Source: Lachnospiraceae bacterium (GTDB lineage Bacteria > Bacillota > Clostridia > Lachnospirales > Lachnospiraceae). From it: 64,000 nt of DNA. Location of the stretch: assembly GCA_017411305.1 (NCBI GenBank), contig JAFQQI010000066.1, forward strand, positions 1 to 64,000. The letters run 5' to 3'. Positions 1 through 7,418 of the stretch are shown here, one piece after another. Under the pieces are notes generated by a model, which searched no databases, was not told where the DNA came from, and saw only the letters and a list, made by a program, of their open reading frames with translations. Both the position numbers and the translations under genes were made by a program. Numbering within the stretch: position 1 is the stretch's first letter; each line of letters begins with the position of its first letter.

Positions 1-143
1 ACTTGATGAAAGTATCGTATTACTTTTGTTCTAAAAACACTACCAACCATATCAATCAATCTGTCAACGCTCTTTAACAATCCTGTTAAGTCCAGTTGCA
101 CCGCCTAATTTACTGGCAAAAGCAATGTAAAATTCAAATTTGT

Positions 144-803
144 TTAACTGTTTTCAGAAATCCATTTCTTTGACCAAGTAAACAATGTTTCGGACATCAA
201 ATTAAAATCTATCGTTCCGCCATTTTTCAAATTCAAGAAGGTTTCGACAATGACCCGTTCATTAAAAGATACAACTTGGAGCAATTCTTTTTGACGGCTG
301 ATATAGTTTCCAGTTTGCTTGAAAGCAATTGCCTGTACAACGAAAGAGGCAGATTTATACAGTCCCCGCAAAATATCTTCGCTCTTTTCATACAGCATAT
401 TGTGTACACATCCGTGGAATATGTTGCAGGCACCGATTTTGATTGCTCTGTTCACAGCACTTTCATCAATAACTGCCATCACCTCGTCAAGGTTTCCCTT
501 GATTGGTGTGGTGTCATGGCAAAACTGGAACAGATCAGATGGCTCCCAATTCATAATTTCCTTTTTGCCTGAAAGAAAACCACAAATCAATTCCCTGTGA
601 GACATGGTATCCAGCATGTCATGATAAGTTTGAATGTCCATAGCAGACAATTCATCCAGAATTACAACAATATCAATATCGCTCGTTTCTGTTGCTTCAC
701 CACGACCATAACTGCCTTGCAAGCCAACAAACCATACACGGTTTACGAAAGTCTCATTTAATGTCTGCAAGAAGTTATGCATCCAAGTAGTAACATCTAT
801 CAT
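144..803 (-). CDS. Nucleotidyltransferase-domain protein with helical C-terminal region
   Basis: The protein has 219 residues. Its N-terminal half carries the polymerase-beta-type nucleotidyltransferase signature GSYGRG (residues 30-35) followed by SDIDI (41-45), which supplies the glycine-serine pocket and the two metal-binding aspartates. The rest is predicted helical, as in antibiotic nucleotidyltransferases and MNT-type proteins. The ATG at 803 is preferred over the in-frame GTG at 812 because CGAGGT lies at the right distance before it. The substrate cannot be named from sequence. No HEPN partner gene is visible next to it, so a toxin-antitoxin role is not supported. Confidence 0.75.
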   Translation of the reverse strand: MIDVTTWMHNFLQTLNETFVNRVWFVGLQGSYGRGEATETSDIDIVVILDELSAMDIQTYHDMLDTMSHRELICGFLSGKKEIMNWEPSDLFQFCHDTTPIKGNLDEVMAVIDESAVNRAIKIGACNIFHGCVHNMLYEKSEDILRGLYKSASFVVQAIAFKQTGNYISRQKELLQVVSFNERVIVETFLNLKNGGTIDFNLMSETLFTWSKKWISENS

Positions 804-841
804 TTTAATCACCTCGTTAATTTCAAATTCATCTTTGAATA

Positions 842-1327
842 TTACTTCATAAATAATGTTACAATTCCTGCAATTATAGCCGAAAGTAAAGGAAACATAA
901 TAAGATTACCAACCCATTTTTTAATTTTCACCTTTACGGGGATATATGGCATCAAATCCTCCGTACCCGGAATAAACCACGCTTTTGTATGTCCTACCCA
1001 GAATTCATCAATAAAGAGACGGTCAAATAAATTACCTATCATAAAAATTGCCGTCATCTGCCAAAAGGCACTCCGGAAATCTGAAACACCATTTATGTAA
1101 TATACCATTAACGGAACAATGATTATCATAGGAACAAATAATGCAATTCCTGAAATAGTAAAACTCCTCTTTAATTCTTTCTCTGTAGTGTATCCAAGCT
1201 CTACTACTCTTTCCTTTACATCTTCTTCATAAAAAACTGCAAATTTCTCCGGACCATTCTTCAGTCCTACAACACATACCAGTAAAAGTATAAAACATAC
1301 TACTATTCCCTCGATGATAATCAACAT
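842..1327 (-). CDS. Small integral membrane protein of unknown function
   Basis: This 161-residue protein has an N-terminal hydrophobic helix (about residues 3-22), a soluble segment of about 30 residues, and two or three more hydrophobic stretches (about 55-78, 85-100 and 140-160). It begins after a good ribosome site (AAGGAGG) at 1327. The soluble loop is charged (EEDVKERVVELGY). I do not recognise the family. It lies 38 bases upstream of the nucleotidyltransferase in the same direction, so the two are probably co-transcribed. The reading frame is intact and the coding assignment is secure; the function is unknown. Confidence 0.7.
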   Translation of the reverse strand: MLIIIEGIVVCFILLLVCVVGLKNGPEKFAVFYEEDVKERVVELGYTTEKELKRSFTISGIALFVPMIIIVPLMVYYINGVSDFRSAFWQMTAIFMIGNLFDRLFIDEFWVGHTKAWFIPGTEDLMPYIPVKVKIKKWVGNLIMFPLLSAIIAGIVTLFMK

Positions 1328-1448
1328 AGTGCATCCTCCTTTTTCATATATGCATAACTATTATAGTTAAAACTTCATATTTATCTTCTTACTAATTTTA
1401 TTCACGCTATATATGTATTGTCAATATATCAATATCAGCAAATTAAAA

Positions 1449-1513
1449 AGAGAAATACAGCATTTCTGCTGTATTTCTCTCATCAAGTTTTAATGCTGGT
1501 GGCCGGACTTGAA
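1449..1513. repeat. Distal attachment-site repeat: duplicated tRNA-Leu 3' end plus terminator
   Basis: This 65-bp stretch matches 4665-4729 with only two mismatches (1460 and 1493). It contains the last part of a tRNA-Leu gene in minus orientation and the hairpin-terminator that follows such a tRNA. The similarity stops abruptly at 1513/4729, inside the T-arm of the tRNA. That is the expected structure when an integrase-carrying element inserts into the 3' end of a tRNA gene and restores it. The copy here is the far boundary; the functional tRNA lies at the other boundary. Confidence 0.88.
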
Positions 1514-1595
1514 TGAAAAGTAGGCACCGCAAACCCGCATAGAAAGGAGATTTCTGGCGCACTGACTTGGGGTGTGTAAACAAAGTGTAAACGCA

Positions 1596-2369
1596 TTACC
1601 ATTCTACTCTTATATACACATCATACGAAATCTCTCCGGTCAATTGAGATACTTTTTTCCGTCGACCACACCAATCATTTTTAAATCTAACATCCTTTTC
1701 ATTTTTAATCTGTATGAATTTAAAATAAAAATTTCTGAATCCTAAACTTCTAATTTCTTTTTTTAATAACTCACCAAGTAACTGTAAATTAGTATTACTA
1801 TTTAGAGCTCCTCTCCAACTAAGGTACCCTTTACATGAAGGAATTTTTTGACTAATTTCATCTTCTGTACACCCTATAATGCCATATCGCTCATAATCGC
1901 TATTTGGAGTATACTCGAATATTCCCTCAACTATATGCCTATCAACACTCCGAAAACAACACCATTTTATAGCACCTATTATTTCTTTTACCATATTTTT
2001 TTCATACATTGAATTTTCTTCATCCCTCTTTTGCTTCACCTCAATTTCTTTAATTTTTATCTCTTCAACAAAACTAGCAACACTCTCTTTTTTGGGATTT
2101 CTAATTCTCTCAAGTCCTTCTATAGCCTTGACATTGTTTATATCTATATCAAGAACTCGATTATAATATTCCTTTGCCTTTGCTAAATCATTTTCAGTAT
2201 AAAATTGTTCTGCACGCAATAAAAGATTCTCAACAGTTGCAATTCCATTTATTTGAGTCTTATTTGGTTCAATAAGTACTTTAGTTCCGCAATAACTGCA
2301 AAATCCCACTTCTCTAGAATCATCAAGTTGTATATTAGCTCCACAACCCGGACATTTCAAATCAACCAT
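1596..2369 (-). CDS. Zinc-ribbon and TPR-like cargo protein of the tRNA-Leu element
   Basis: The protein has 257 residues. The N-terminus is a zinc ribbon with paired cysteines CPGC (6-9) and CSYC (24-27). A helical pair resembling one TPR unit follows (about 48-92), then a charged linker and a C-terminal domain of about 140 residues that I do not recognise. The ATG at 2369 is chosen because it opens directly on the zinc ribbon; the upstream ATG at 2390 is also possible. It is the only gene of the element not obviously concerned with recombination, so it is the cargo. Function is unknown; a regulatory or defence role would be speculation. Confidence 0.72.
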   Translation of the reverse strand: MVDLKCPGCGANIQLDDSREVGFCSYCGTKVLIEPNKTQINGIATVENLLLRAEQFYTENDLAKAKEYYNRVLDIDINNVKAIEGLERIRNPKKESVASFVEEIKIKEIEVKQKRDEENSMYEKNMVKEIIGAIKWCCFRSVDRHIVEGIFEYTPNSDYERYGIIGCTEDEISQKIPSCKGYLSWRGALNSNTNLQLLGELLKKEIRSLGFRNFYFKFIQIKNEKDVRFKNDWCGRRKKVSQLTGEISYDVYIRVEW

Positions 2370-2805
2370 AATTATTTTCCACCCAAACAATACAATAACT
2401 TCGTATCTAATTATTTGAAATAAACTAAATATTTACTTCTCTTTAATTCTATTCTCGAAAAATACCTCTGTCAATTAAAATATATTCTTAATAAAAAATT
2501 TATAATTCCTTTTCTAAACAGATATTAACCGCCTGCCGATACAATAAATAGAACATATAATAGACCGTTCTTAATAACAAGAGCAAGACATTTAAGAAGC
2601 ATAATACTTCGATTTGTCTTGCTTTTCTATTTGAAAATTAACTTTCTTACCCCCATTATTACCTTTTATTTATTACTGTCTTTGTCGCAGAAAAAATTTA
2701 CTTTAAGGGAAAACAACATAGATTTTTACAAAAATGCAATGAAAAAACAAGTTAAACAATTAAATCGGATTTATTACCGTAACTTAGAATGGAGGATTTG
2801 TTACC
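2370..2805. other. Divergent intergenic region inside the element
   Basis: This 436-bp AT-rich stretch separates the minus-strand cargo gene from the plus-strand recombination genes and must hold both promoters. The clearest structure is an imperfect hairpin at about 2580-2628, with arms AGAGCAAGACA and TGTCTTGCTTTT and a nested GAAG...CTTC, followed by T-rich sequence. It resembles a plus-strand terminator or leader attenuator ahead of the 2806 gene. A TATAAT at 2556-2561 could be a -10, but I see no convincing -35. A short reading frame crosses the region but lacks a ribosome site and coding character. Confidence 0.45.
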
Positions 2806-3228
2806 ATGAAAAATTACCCAAATCAAGAATTGCAGGTTATGCCACAACCAAAACCTTATCATTTAATGACCGATGAAGAACTGGAGCAGGTACTTAATTC
2901 GGCTTTTAATTACAACATACTGATTCCTGCATTGATTGAAAGTAACCGCCGGAAAGATAAAATCATTTCAGAACTAAATAAGCGTATCTTACGCCTAGAA
3001 GAAAAAACTCTAAAAAAAGCAGGCAGACACAAACAAACTTTCCTACACAACGGAAAAGAACTGACCGACGATGACATCATCTATCTGATAGATGGTGAAT
3101 ATTATGACTCTATTGGCAAATTGGAAAAAGCAGTGGGTGCAGGAAAAAACCAGTTTCGTAACCGCTATAACAAAGCAAAACGCAACCTAAAAATTGAAAG
3201 GAGCTTAAAGAAAAATGGGGATAATTAG
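2806..3228 (+). CDS. Coiled-coil/HTH-like protein preceding the integrase (candidate excision or accessory factor)
   Basis: This 140-residue basic protein has a central coiled coil (about residues 45-70, with the pattern IISELNKRILRLEEK) and a C-terminal helical region (about 95-130) that could form a helix-turn-helix. It starts after GGAGG at 2806. The last 14 bases overlap the start of the integrase, so the two are translationally coupled. Genes in this position often encode recombination directionality or accessory factors, but I see no family signature, so that role is inferred from position only. Confidence 0.68.
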   Translation: MKNYPNQELQVMPQPKPYHLMTDEELEQVLNSAFNYNILIPALIESNRRKDKIISELNKRILRLEEKTLKKAGRHKQTFLHNGKELTDDDIIYLIDGEYYDSIGKLEKAVGAGKNQFRNRYNKAKRNLKIERSLKKNGDN

Positions 3229-4564
3229 ACCAATCGTTCAAGATATATTTATTCCGGAGAATTACACTTCTTCTCCGGAAATTATCAAAAACTGCTTGCA
3301 GGAAGTCCTTTCCGAAGGTATGATGAATTCACAAGTCAGTGCTCCGGAAAATAATGAAGATATGACCAAGAAACAACGCGAAAAAATCATAAAAAACCAC
3401 ATGGAGCAATTTACAACTAAATATTATGAATCAGACAGACGGTGGCACTCTTTCCTGCCGGATGAAAGCCATCCGCGAAAGATGAAGCCCATTGCCAAGC
3501 GGAAATGGGAAGACCTAGAAAACGCCATTATCGCCTATTACGAAGAAGAAAGTCCGCTTAATAAGCGTAAACACATTACCTTGCGGACATTCTATCCAGA
3601 ATGGTTTGCCTATAAATGGCAGGAAACCAATAATTCCTGCTACATGAACCACATAGACGGAGAATGGAAACGGCATTACCTAAATGACAGCATTATAGAC
3701 CGTCCCATGGCAGAGCTTACCACCCTAGAGCTTAAGAACTGGGCAAGGAATAAAATCATTACCGGAAAGCTCAACAAACGCCAATACTACAACATGGCAA
3801 TCATTATACGCCAGAGTCTGGAATACCTTGTAGAGCTTGGGGAACTGCCTGCAAACCACTCTGCAGAATTCAAAATCAAATCTTCCCTGTTTACTCCGAT
3901 TATTCCTAAAGAAGCAGAACAGGAAGTCTTTACCGAAGTGGAAGAAAAGAAACTTAAGGAACTTGCTGCCGCAGAATTTGCGGAGCACCCTAACCGCACC
4001 GCTGCTCTTGCAGTGTTAATTAACTTTTCTCTTGGGTTAAGAGTGGGGGAATTGGTCGCACTTAAATGGAAAGACCTAAAAGACTCCTACCTGCATATCC
4101 GGCGCATGGAACAGAAGCAGTTTGATTTGCTTGAAAACGGCAAATGGCAGAAGCGTTTGGAAGTTGTGGAACATACCAAGACAGATGCAGGTTACCGAAC
4201 CTTATATGTGGTATCTTCCGCATTGGAACTATTTAACAAGGTACGGGAAACCAATCTGCAGAACGGTTACTCCTGCGAAGCTGACGACTTTATCTTTATG
4301 TACCAGAAGCACCGCCTTACTGCTAACTCTATTGACAGCCATTATGAGCGTTACTGTAAGCAGATAGGTATTGCCAAGAAAGGCAACCACAAAGCCCGTA
4401 AAACAGCTTTAACAAAGGTTGCAGACAATCCAAACATCAATCTAAAAGATGCCATGGATTTTGCCGGACACAGGGACGTAAAGACCTTTATCACACACTA
4501 CTGCTTCTCCCGATATTCTGATGAGCAGAAGCGTTTAGAGCTTGAAAAGACGTTAAAAGTGTAA
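3215..4564 (+). CDS. int: Tyrosine recombinase (phage-type integrase)
   Basis: The protein has 449 residues. The C-terminal catalytic domain shows the box I arginine in GLRVGEL (R276), the box II motif HKAR (H392, R395), the histidine of AGHRD (H419) and the tyrosine nucleophile in THY (Y429). The order and spacing are those of the phage integrase family. The N-terminal half would hold arm-binding and core-binding domains. The gene is read toward the tRNA-Leu boundary, 100 bp from the repeat, the usual place for an integrase relative to its attachment site. AAAGGAG before 3215 supports the start. All catalytic residues are present, so it may be active. Confidence 0.93.
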   Translation: MGIIRPIVQDIFIPENYTSSPEIIKNCLQEVLSEGMMNSQVSAPENNEDMTKKQREKIIKNHMEQFTTKYYESDRRWHSFLPDESHPRKMKPIAKRKWEDLENAIIAYYEEESPLNKRKHITLRTFYPEWFAYKWQETNNSCYMNHIDGEWKRHYLNDSIIDRPMAELTTLELKNWARNKIITGKLNKRQYYNMAIIIRQSLEYLVELGELPANHSAEFKIKSSLFTPIIPKEAEQEVFTEVEEKKLKELAAAEFAEHPNRTAALAVLINFSLGLRVGELVALKWKDLKDSYLHIRRMEQKQFDLLENGKWQKRLEVVEHTKTDAGYRTLYVVSSALELFNKVRETNLQNGYSCEADDFIFMYQKHRLTANSIDSHYERYCKQIGIAKKGNHKARKTALTKVADNPNINLKDAMDFAGHRDVKTFITHYCFSRYSDEQKRLELEKTLKV

Positions 4565-4664
4565 GTTTGACTCACAATTTTAAGTGTGTAAAAAAGAGTA
4601 AAATTTTACGCACGGAATTTTGTATCTTTTACATTCGTATTCGCACACCCAAAGCCATAAAATA

Positions 4665-4729
4665 AGAGAAATACAACATTTCTGCTGTATTTCTCTCATC
4701 AAGTTTTACTGCTGGTGGCCGGACTTGAA
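4665..4729. repeat. Proximal attachment-site repeat overlapping the tRNA-Leu 3' end
   Basis: This is the second copy of the 65-bp direct repeat. It covers the final 20 bases of the intact tRNA-Leu gene and the hairpin behind it, whose arms AGAGAAATACA and TGTATTTCTCT lie at 4665-4696. On the minus strand this hairpin acts as the tRNA terminator. The T-rich tail after the hairpin is shorter here than in the distal copy, which fits the distal copy being the original chromosomal downstream sequence. Confidence 0.85.
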
Positions 4730-4793
4730 CCGGCACGGGGTTGCCCCCGAGGGATTTTAAGTCCCTTGCGTCTGCCTATTCCGCCACACCAGC
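4710..4793 (-). tRNA. tRNA-Leu (anticodon UAA)
   Basis: On the minus strand the gene begins GCTGGTG and ends CACCAGC plus discriminator A, giving a seven-pair acceptor stem. The anticodon loop CTTAAAA gives UAA. A long variable arm (CGGGGGCAACCCCG) marks a class II leucine tRNA. The T-arm is GCCGGTTCAAGTCCGGC. The CCA end is not encoded and would be added by the cca product. This gene is the integration site of the neighbouring element, which has restored its 3' end. Confidence 0.96.
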
Positions 4794-4922
4794 GAATCAG
4801 GAGCGAAGTGACTCTTTAGCGGCGCACAAGAACGCCTCCTCGTCTTACACTCTGTAGTAGGTATCATGCGCCGGTCCGTAGGACCGTGTGCATAATCCGT
4901 TAAATCTGCAAAGCAGATTTGA

Positions 4923-5004
4923 TGGATGGAGGTGGATTCGAACCACCGAAGCAATTTGCAGCAGATTTACAGTCTGTCCCCTTTGGCCACTCGGGAATCC
5001 ATCC
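4923..5004 (-). tRNA. tRNA-Tyr (anticodon GUA)
   Basis: The minus strand reads GGATGGA at the start and TCCATCC plus discriminator A at the end, forming the acceptor stem. The anticodon loop CTGTAAA gives GUA. The variable arm is long, as expected for bacterial tyrosine tRNA. It lies 129 bp upstream of tRNA-Leu in the same direction; the spacer has GC-rich short dyads but no terminator with a clear T-run, so joint transcription is likely. A TATAAT on the minus strand at 5059-5064 is the probable -10. Confidence 0.96.
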
Positions 5005-5103
5005 ATGTAATACAGGCTTTCGCCTTCTCTTACAATGCGAAAAGCTTTCGCTTCTCACATTATAAGAATATATCATATCATTATCTAAAAGGCAAGAAAT
5101 TTT

Positions 5104-7212
5104 TTAAGGCTCTTCTTGATGAAGTACAATTGCCGACATAGGCGGCAATGTCAGCATAATCTTACCTGCTTTCACAGGATACTCCTGTTCCTCTACGGTG
5201 AAACCATCCTTATGGGTCAGCATCAGTCGTTTCATGCTGCTTTCTTTGGGAATTCCCAAATGCCATACAGAAATTTCCTTGGTAATTTCATGTTCATTGT
5301 TATTTACTACAACCACTGTCCGGGCTTCTTTGTTAAAGCGTCCGTAACCCATCACGTTATATTCACCAATCAGATACTTCAGGGAACCGGTTAAAAGCTC
5401 CTGATGTTCCTTATGAATACGAATCAGTTCTTTATGGAAACGAATCAGTTCATGGTCTTCTCTTCCCCAAGGATAACTTCTTCTGTTATCAGGATCGGTA
5501 AAGCCGCAAAGTCCTGCCTCATCCCCGTAATAAATAGTCGGGGCCCCCGGCCAGGTCATCTGCATCACAACTGCTTCCCGCATTACAGCCTTGTTCACGC
5601 CCTGATTAGCCGCTTCCGGGCCTAATGTATTGATACGTCCCACTTTCTTATTGGTTCTGGTAAGAAATCTGGAATGGTCATGGTTGGAAAGCTCATTCAT
5701 GGCTATCTGCAAAGAAGGAGTAGTAAAGTCAGCCATATGATGGCGCATAGCGCCCATAAAGCTGTCCGCATTTCCGTACAAATCACCGCGATAATCGTCA
5801 CTGTGCTTTTGCATACCTGTAAGGAACCAGGTCACCGGCTCCATAAAGGCATCATAGTTCATAACAGTATCCCATTCCCTACCGTTTAGCCAGGAACGGG
5901 GGCTGCCGTAATGCTCTGCCAATACCACAGCATTCGGATTCGCTTCTTTTACTGCTTTACGGAACTCCTGCCAAAAATAATGGTTATATTCCGGACTGTG
6001 CCCTAAGTCTGCTGCCACATCCAGTCTCCAGCCATCCGCATTGTACGGAGGAGATACCCACTTTGCGGCAATCCGCATTACATAATCAAATAAATCTTTA
6101 GATTTTTCATAATTTAGTTTCGGCAAGGTATCATGTCCCCACCAGCCATCATAGCTGCCGTTATAGGGCCATGCATACTCATTATGGAACTGAAAATAGT
6201 CACGATAAGGACTATCCCCGGCTACATAAGCACCTTTTTCATAGCCCGGCGCGTTTTCGTAAATACGTTCCCGATCCATCCATTTATTAAAGGAACCACA
6301 GTGATTAAATACACCGTCCAAAATCACGCGCATACCACGCTTATGGGCTTCCTCTACTACCTTGGCAAACAACTCGTTACTTGCCTCCAAATTGACTTTA
6401 TTGGTTACCCTGTCAATGTACCTGCTTGCAAAACGGTTTTCTCTCTGGTCGTAGTTAAGAAGCTCGCCCTCATCGCTGACAATTTTACCAAAGTGAGGAT
6501 CTATATAATCATAATCCTGGATATCATATTTATGATTGGAAGGAGATACAAACAAGGGATTAAAATAAATTACATCAATTCCAAGATCCTGTAAGTAATC
6601 CATTTTATCAAGAACACCCTGTAAATCTCCGCCATAAAACTCACGTACCCCCATTGTTGCAGGATACTTATACCAATCCTCCACGCGTACGGTTTTATCT
6701 CCGATATACTGATACTCTCCGTTTAGCACATCATTAGAAGCATCACCGTTACAAAAACGGTCCACATAGATTTGGTACATGACTGCACCTTTAGCCCACT
6801 TAGGTGTGCTAAAACCGGGAATGATGCGGAAATTGTATTGCTGCATAGGTTCCTTTGCTACACCTCTGGTATCATAAATACAGTCAATCTTACCTACCTG
6901 AACCTCAAAGTAATAGCTGTATTCCTCATTTTCTACTTCTATTTCACAGACAAAGTAATCAAAATACTCATCACAGCTTTCCTTTGTCATTAAAATCTTG
7001 TATGTAGCATTTACAAGAAATACTCTGTCAATGTTATTAGCAGCACTTCGAAAACGCACCTGCACTTTAGCGTAAGGATTTGGTTCCGCAGGTGTAACAT
7101 AATTTTCGGTTGTATCACTAAATAATGCATTTCTATTTAAAACAGGCCTCATACCGGCAATATATTGCCTTTCGTACTCAACCCTTTGTATTTGGTCAAT
7201 ACGCGAAAACAT
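5104..7212 (-). CDS. GH13 alpha-glucosidase / neopullulanase-like maltodextrin hydrolase
   Basis: This 702-residue protein has an N-terminal beta-sandwich (about 1-130), a GH13 TIM barrel and a C-terminal beta domain. The catalytic residues are visible: nucleophile D398 in DGWRLD, acid/base E433 in LAEHYG and the transition-state aspartate D512 in NHDHSR. The early GDLQGVLDKMDYL and YFNPLF motifs fit cyclomaltodextrinase/neopullulanase-type enzymes (subfamily 20 by resemblance). No signal peptide is seen, so it should act on imported maltodextrins in the cytoplasm. The start follows AGGAGAT. A hairpin with a U-run sits just before this ribosome site. Confidence 0.9.
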   Translation of the reverse strand: MFSRIDQIQRVEYERQYIAGMRPVLNRNALFSDTTENYVTPAEPNPYAKVQVRFRSAANNIDRVFLVNATYKILMTKESCDEYFDYFVCEIEVENEEYSYYFEVQVGKIDCIYDTRGVAKEPMQQYNFRIIPGFSTPKWAKGAVMYQIYVDRFCNGDASNDVLNGEYQYIGDKTVRVEDWYKYPATMGVREFYGGDLQGVLDKMDYLQDLGIDVIYFNPLFVSPSNHKYDIQDYDYIDPHFGKIVSDEGELLNYDQRENRFASRYIDRVTNKVNLEASNELFAKVVEEAHKRGMRVILDGVFNHCGSFNKWMDRERIYENAPGYEKGAYVAGDSPYRDYFQFHNEYAWPYNGSYDGWWGHDTLPKLNYEKSKDLFDYVMRIAAKWVSPPYNADGWRLDVAADLGHSPEYNHYFWQEFRKAVKEANPNAVVLAEHYGSPRSWLNGREWDTVMNYDAFMEPVTWFLTGMQKHSDDYRGDLYGNADSFMGAMRHHMADFTTPSLQIAMNELSNHDHSRFLTRTNKKVGRINTLGPEAANQGVNKAVMREAVVMQMTWPGAPTIYYGDEAGLCGFTDPDNRRSYPWGREDHELIRFHKELIRIHKEHQELLTGSLKYLIGEYNVMGYGRFNKEARTVVVVNNNEHEITKEISVWHLGIPKESSMKRLMLTHKDGFTVEEQEYPVKAGKIMLTLPPMSAIVLHQEEP

Positions 7213-7231
7213 AATCTATCTCCTATGAAGT

Positions 7232-7262
7232 AAAAAGAACAGTACGAGTACTGTTCTTTTTA
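7232..7262 (-). terminator. Hairpin with U-run in the GH13 leader
   Basis: The arms AAAAGAACAGTA and TACTGTTCTTTT enclose four bases and, on the minus strand, are followed by a run of T. The structure ends only about 20 bases before the GH13 start codon, too close for a promoter to lie in between. It can therefore end the ftsH transcript, attenuate GH13 transcription, or do both. Confidence 0.7.
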
Positions 7263-7298
7263 GAGAAGGTATTTCTTTCTTATGGGGTATAGCAAAAA

Positions 7299-7326
7299 AC
7301 TATATAATGTATTGGGGGGGTTACAA
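7299..7326 (-). promoter_or_regulatory. Possible GH13 promoter with G7 tract in the spacer
   Basis: On the minus strand TTGTAA (7326-7321) is followed after 16 bp by TATAGT (7304-7299). Most of the spacer adjoining the -35 is seven C on this strand (G7 at 7314-7320). Flanking GGGGTTA (7317-7323) and TAACCCC (7341-7347) form a dyad around the -35. The assignment is by sequence likeness only. Confidence 0.4.
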
Positions 7327-7418
7327 GTAGTATAATAGCATAACCCCTATTTATCGTAAATACTTACTTTTCACAAATATTACAATTTTTGCTATGAGTT
7401 TTTGTGCATTTTCACTAA

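Larger units (their letters stand above)
1449..4729. mobile_element. Compact tRNA-Leu integrative element (about 3.2 kb)
   Basis: The direct repeats at 1449-1513 and 4665-4729 are offset by 3216 bp and enclose three genes only: a zinc-ribbon/TPR protein (minus strand), a 140-residue coiled-coil/HTH-like protein, and a tyrosine recombinase whose end lies close to the tRNA boundary. A GTGTGTAAA motif occurs near both ends (1572-1580 and 4584-4592) and may be an integrase arm site. No replication, conjugation, relaxase or capsid gene is present. The element could be a minimal integrative unit, a satellite mobilised by a helper, or the deleted remnant of a larger island. All three frames are intact. 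Confidence 0.82.

Noticed and set aside
1..143. Short minus-strand frame encoding a tail like FYIAFASKLGGATGLNRIVKE
   Set aside because: It has a stop upstream and no start codon, and is under 30 codons. It may be a gene relic, but nothing around it supports that.
144..803. MNT/HEPN toxin-antitoxin module
   Set aside because: The nucleotidyltransferase is present, but no HEPN-type partner gene lies beside it; its neighbour is a membrane protein.
2619..2876. 85-residue plus-strand frame before the 2806 gene
   Set aside because: No ribosome site; it overlaps the better supported 2806 gene in another frame, and the hydrophobic start lies in a hairpin.
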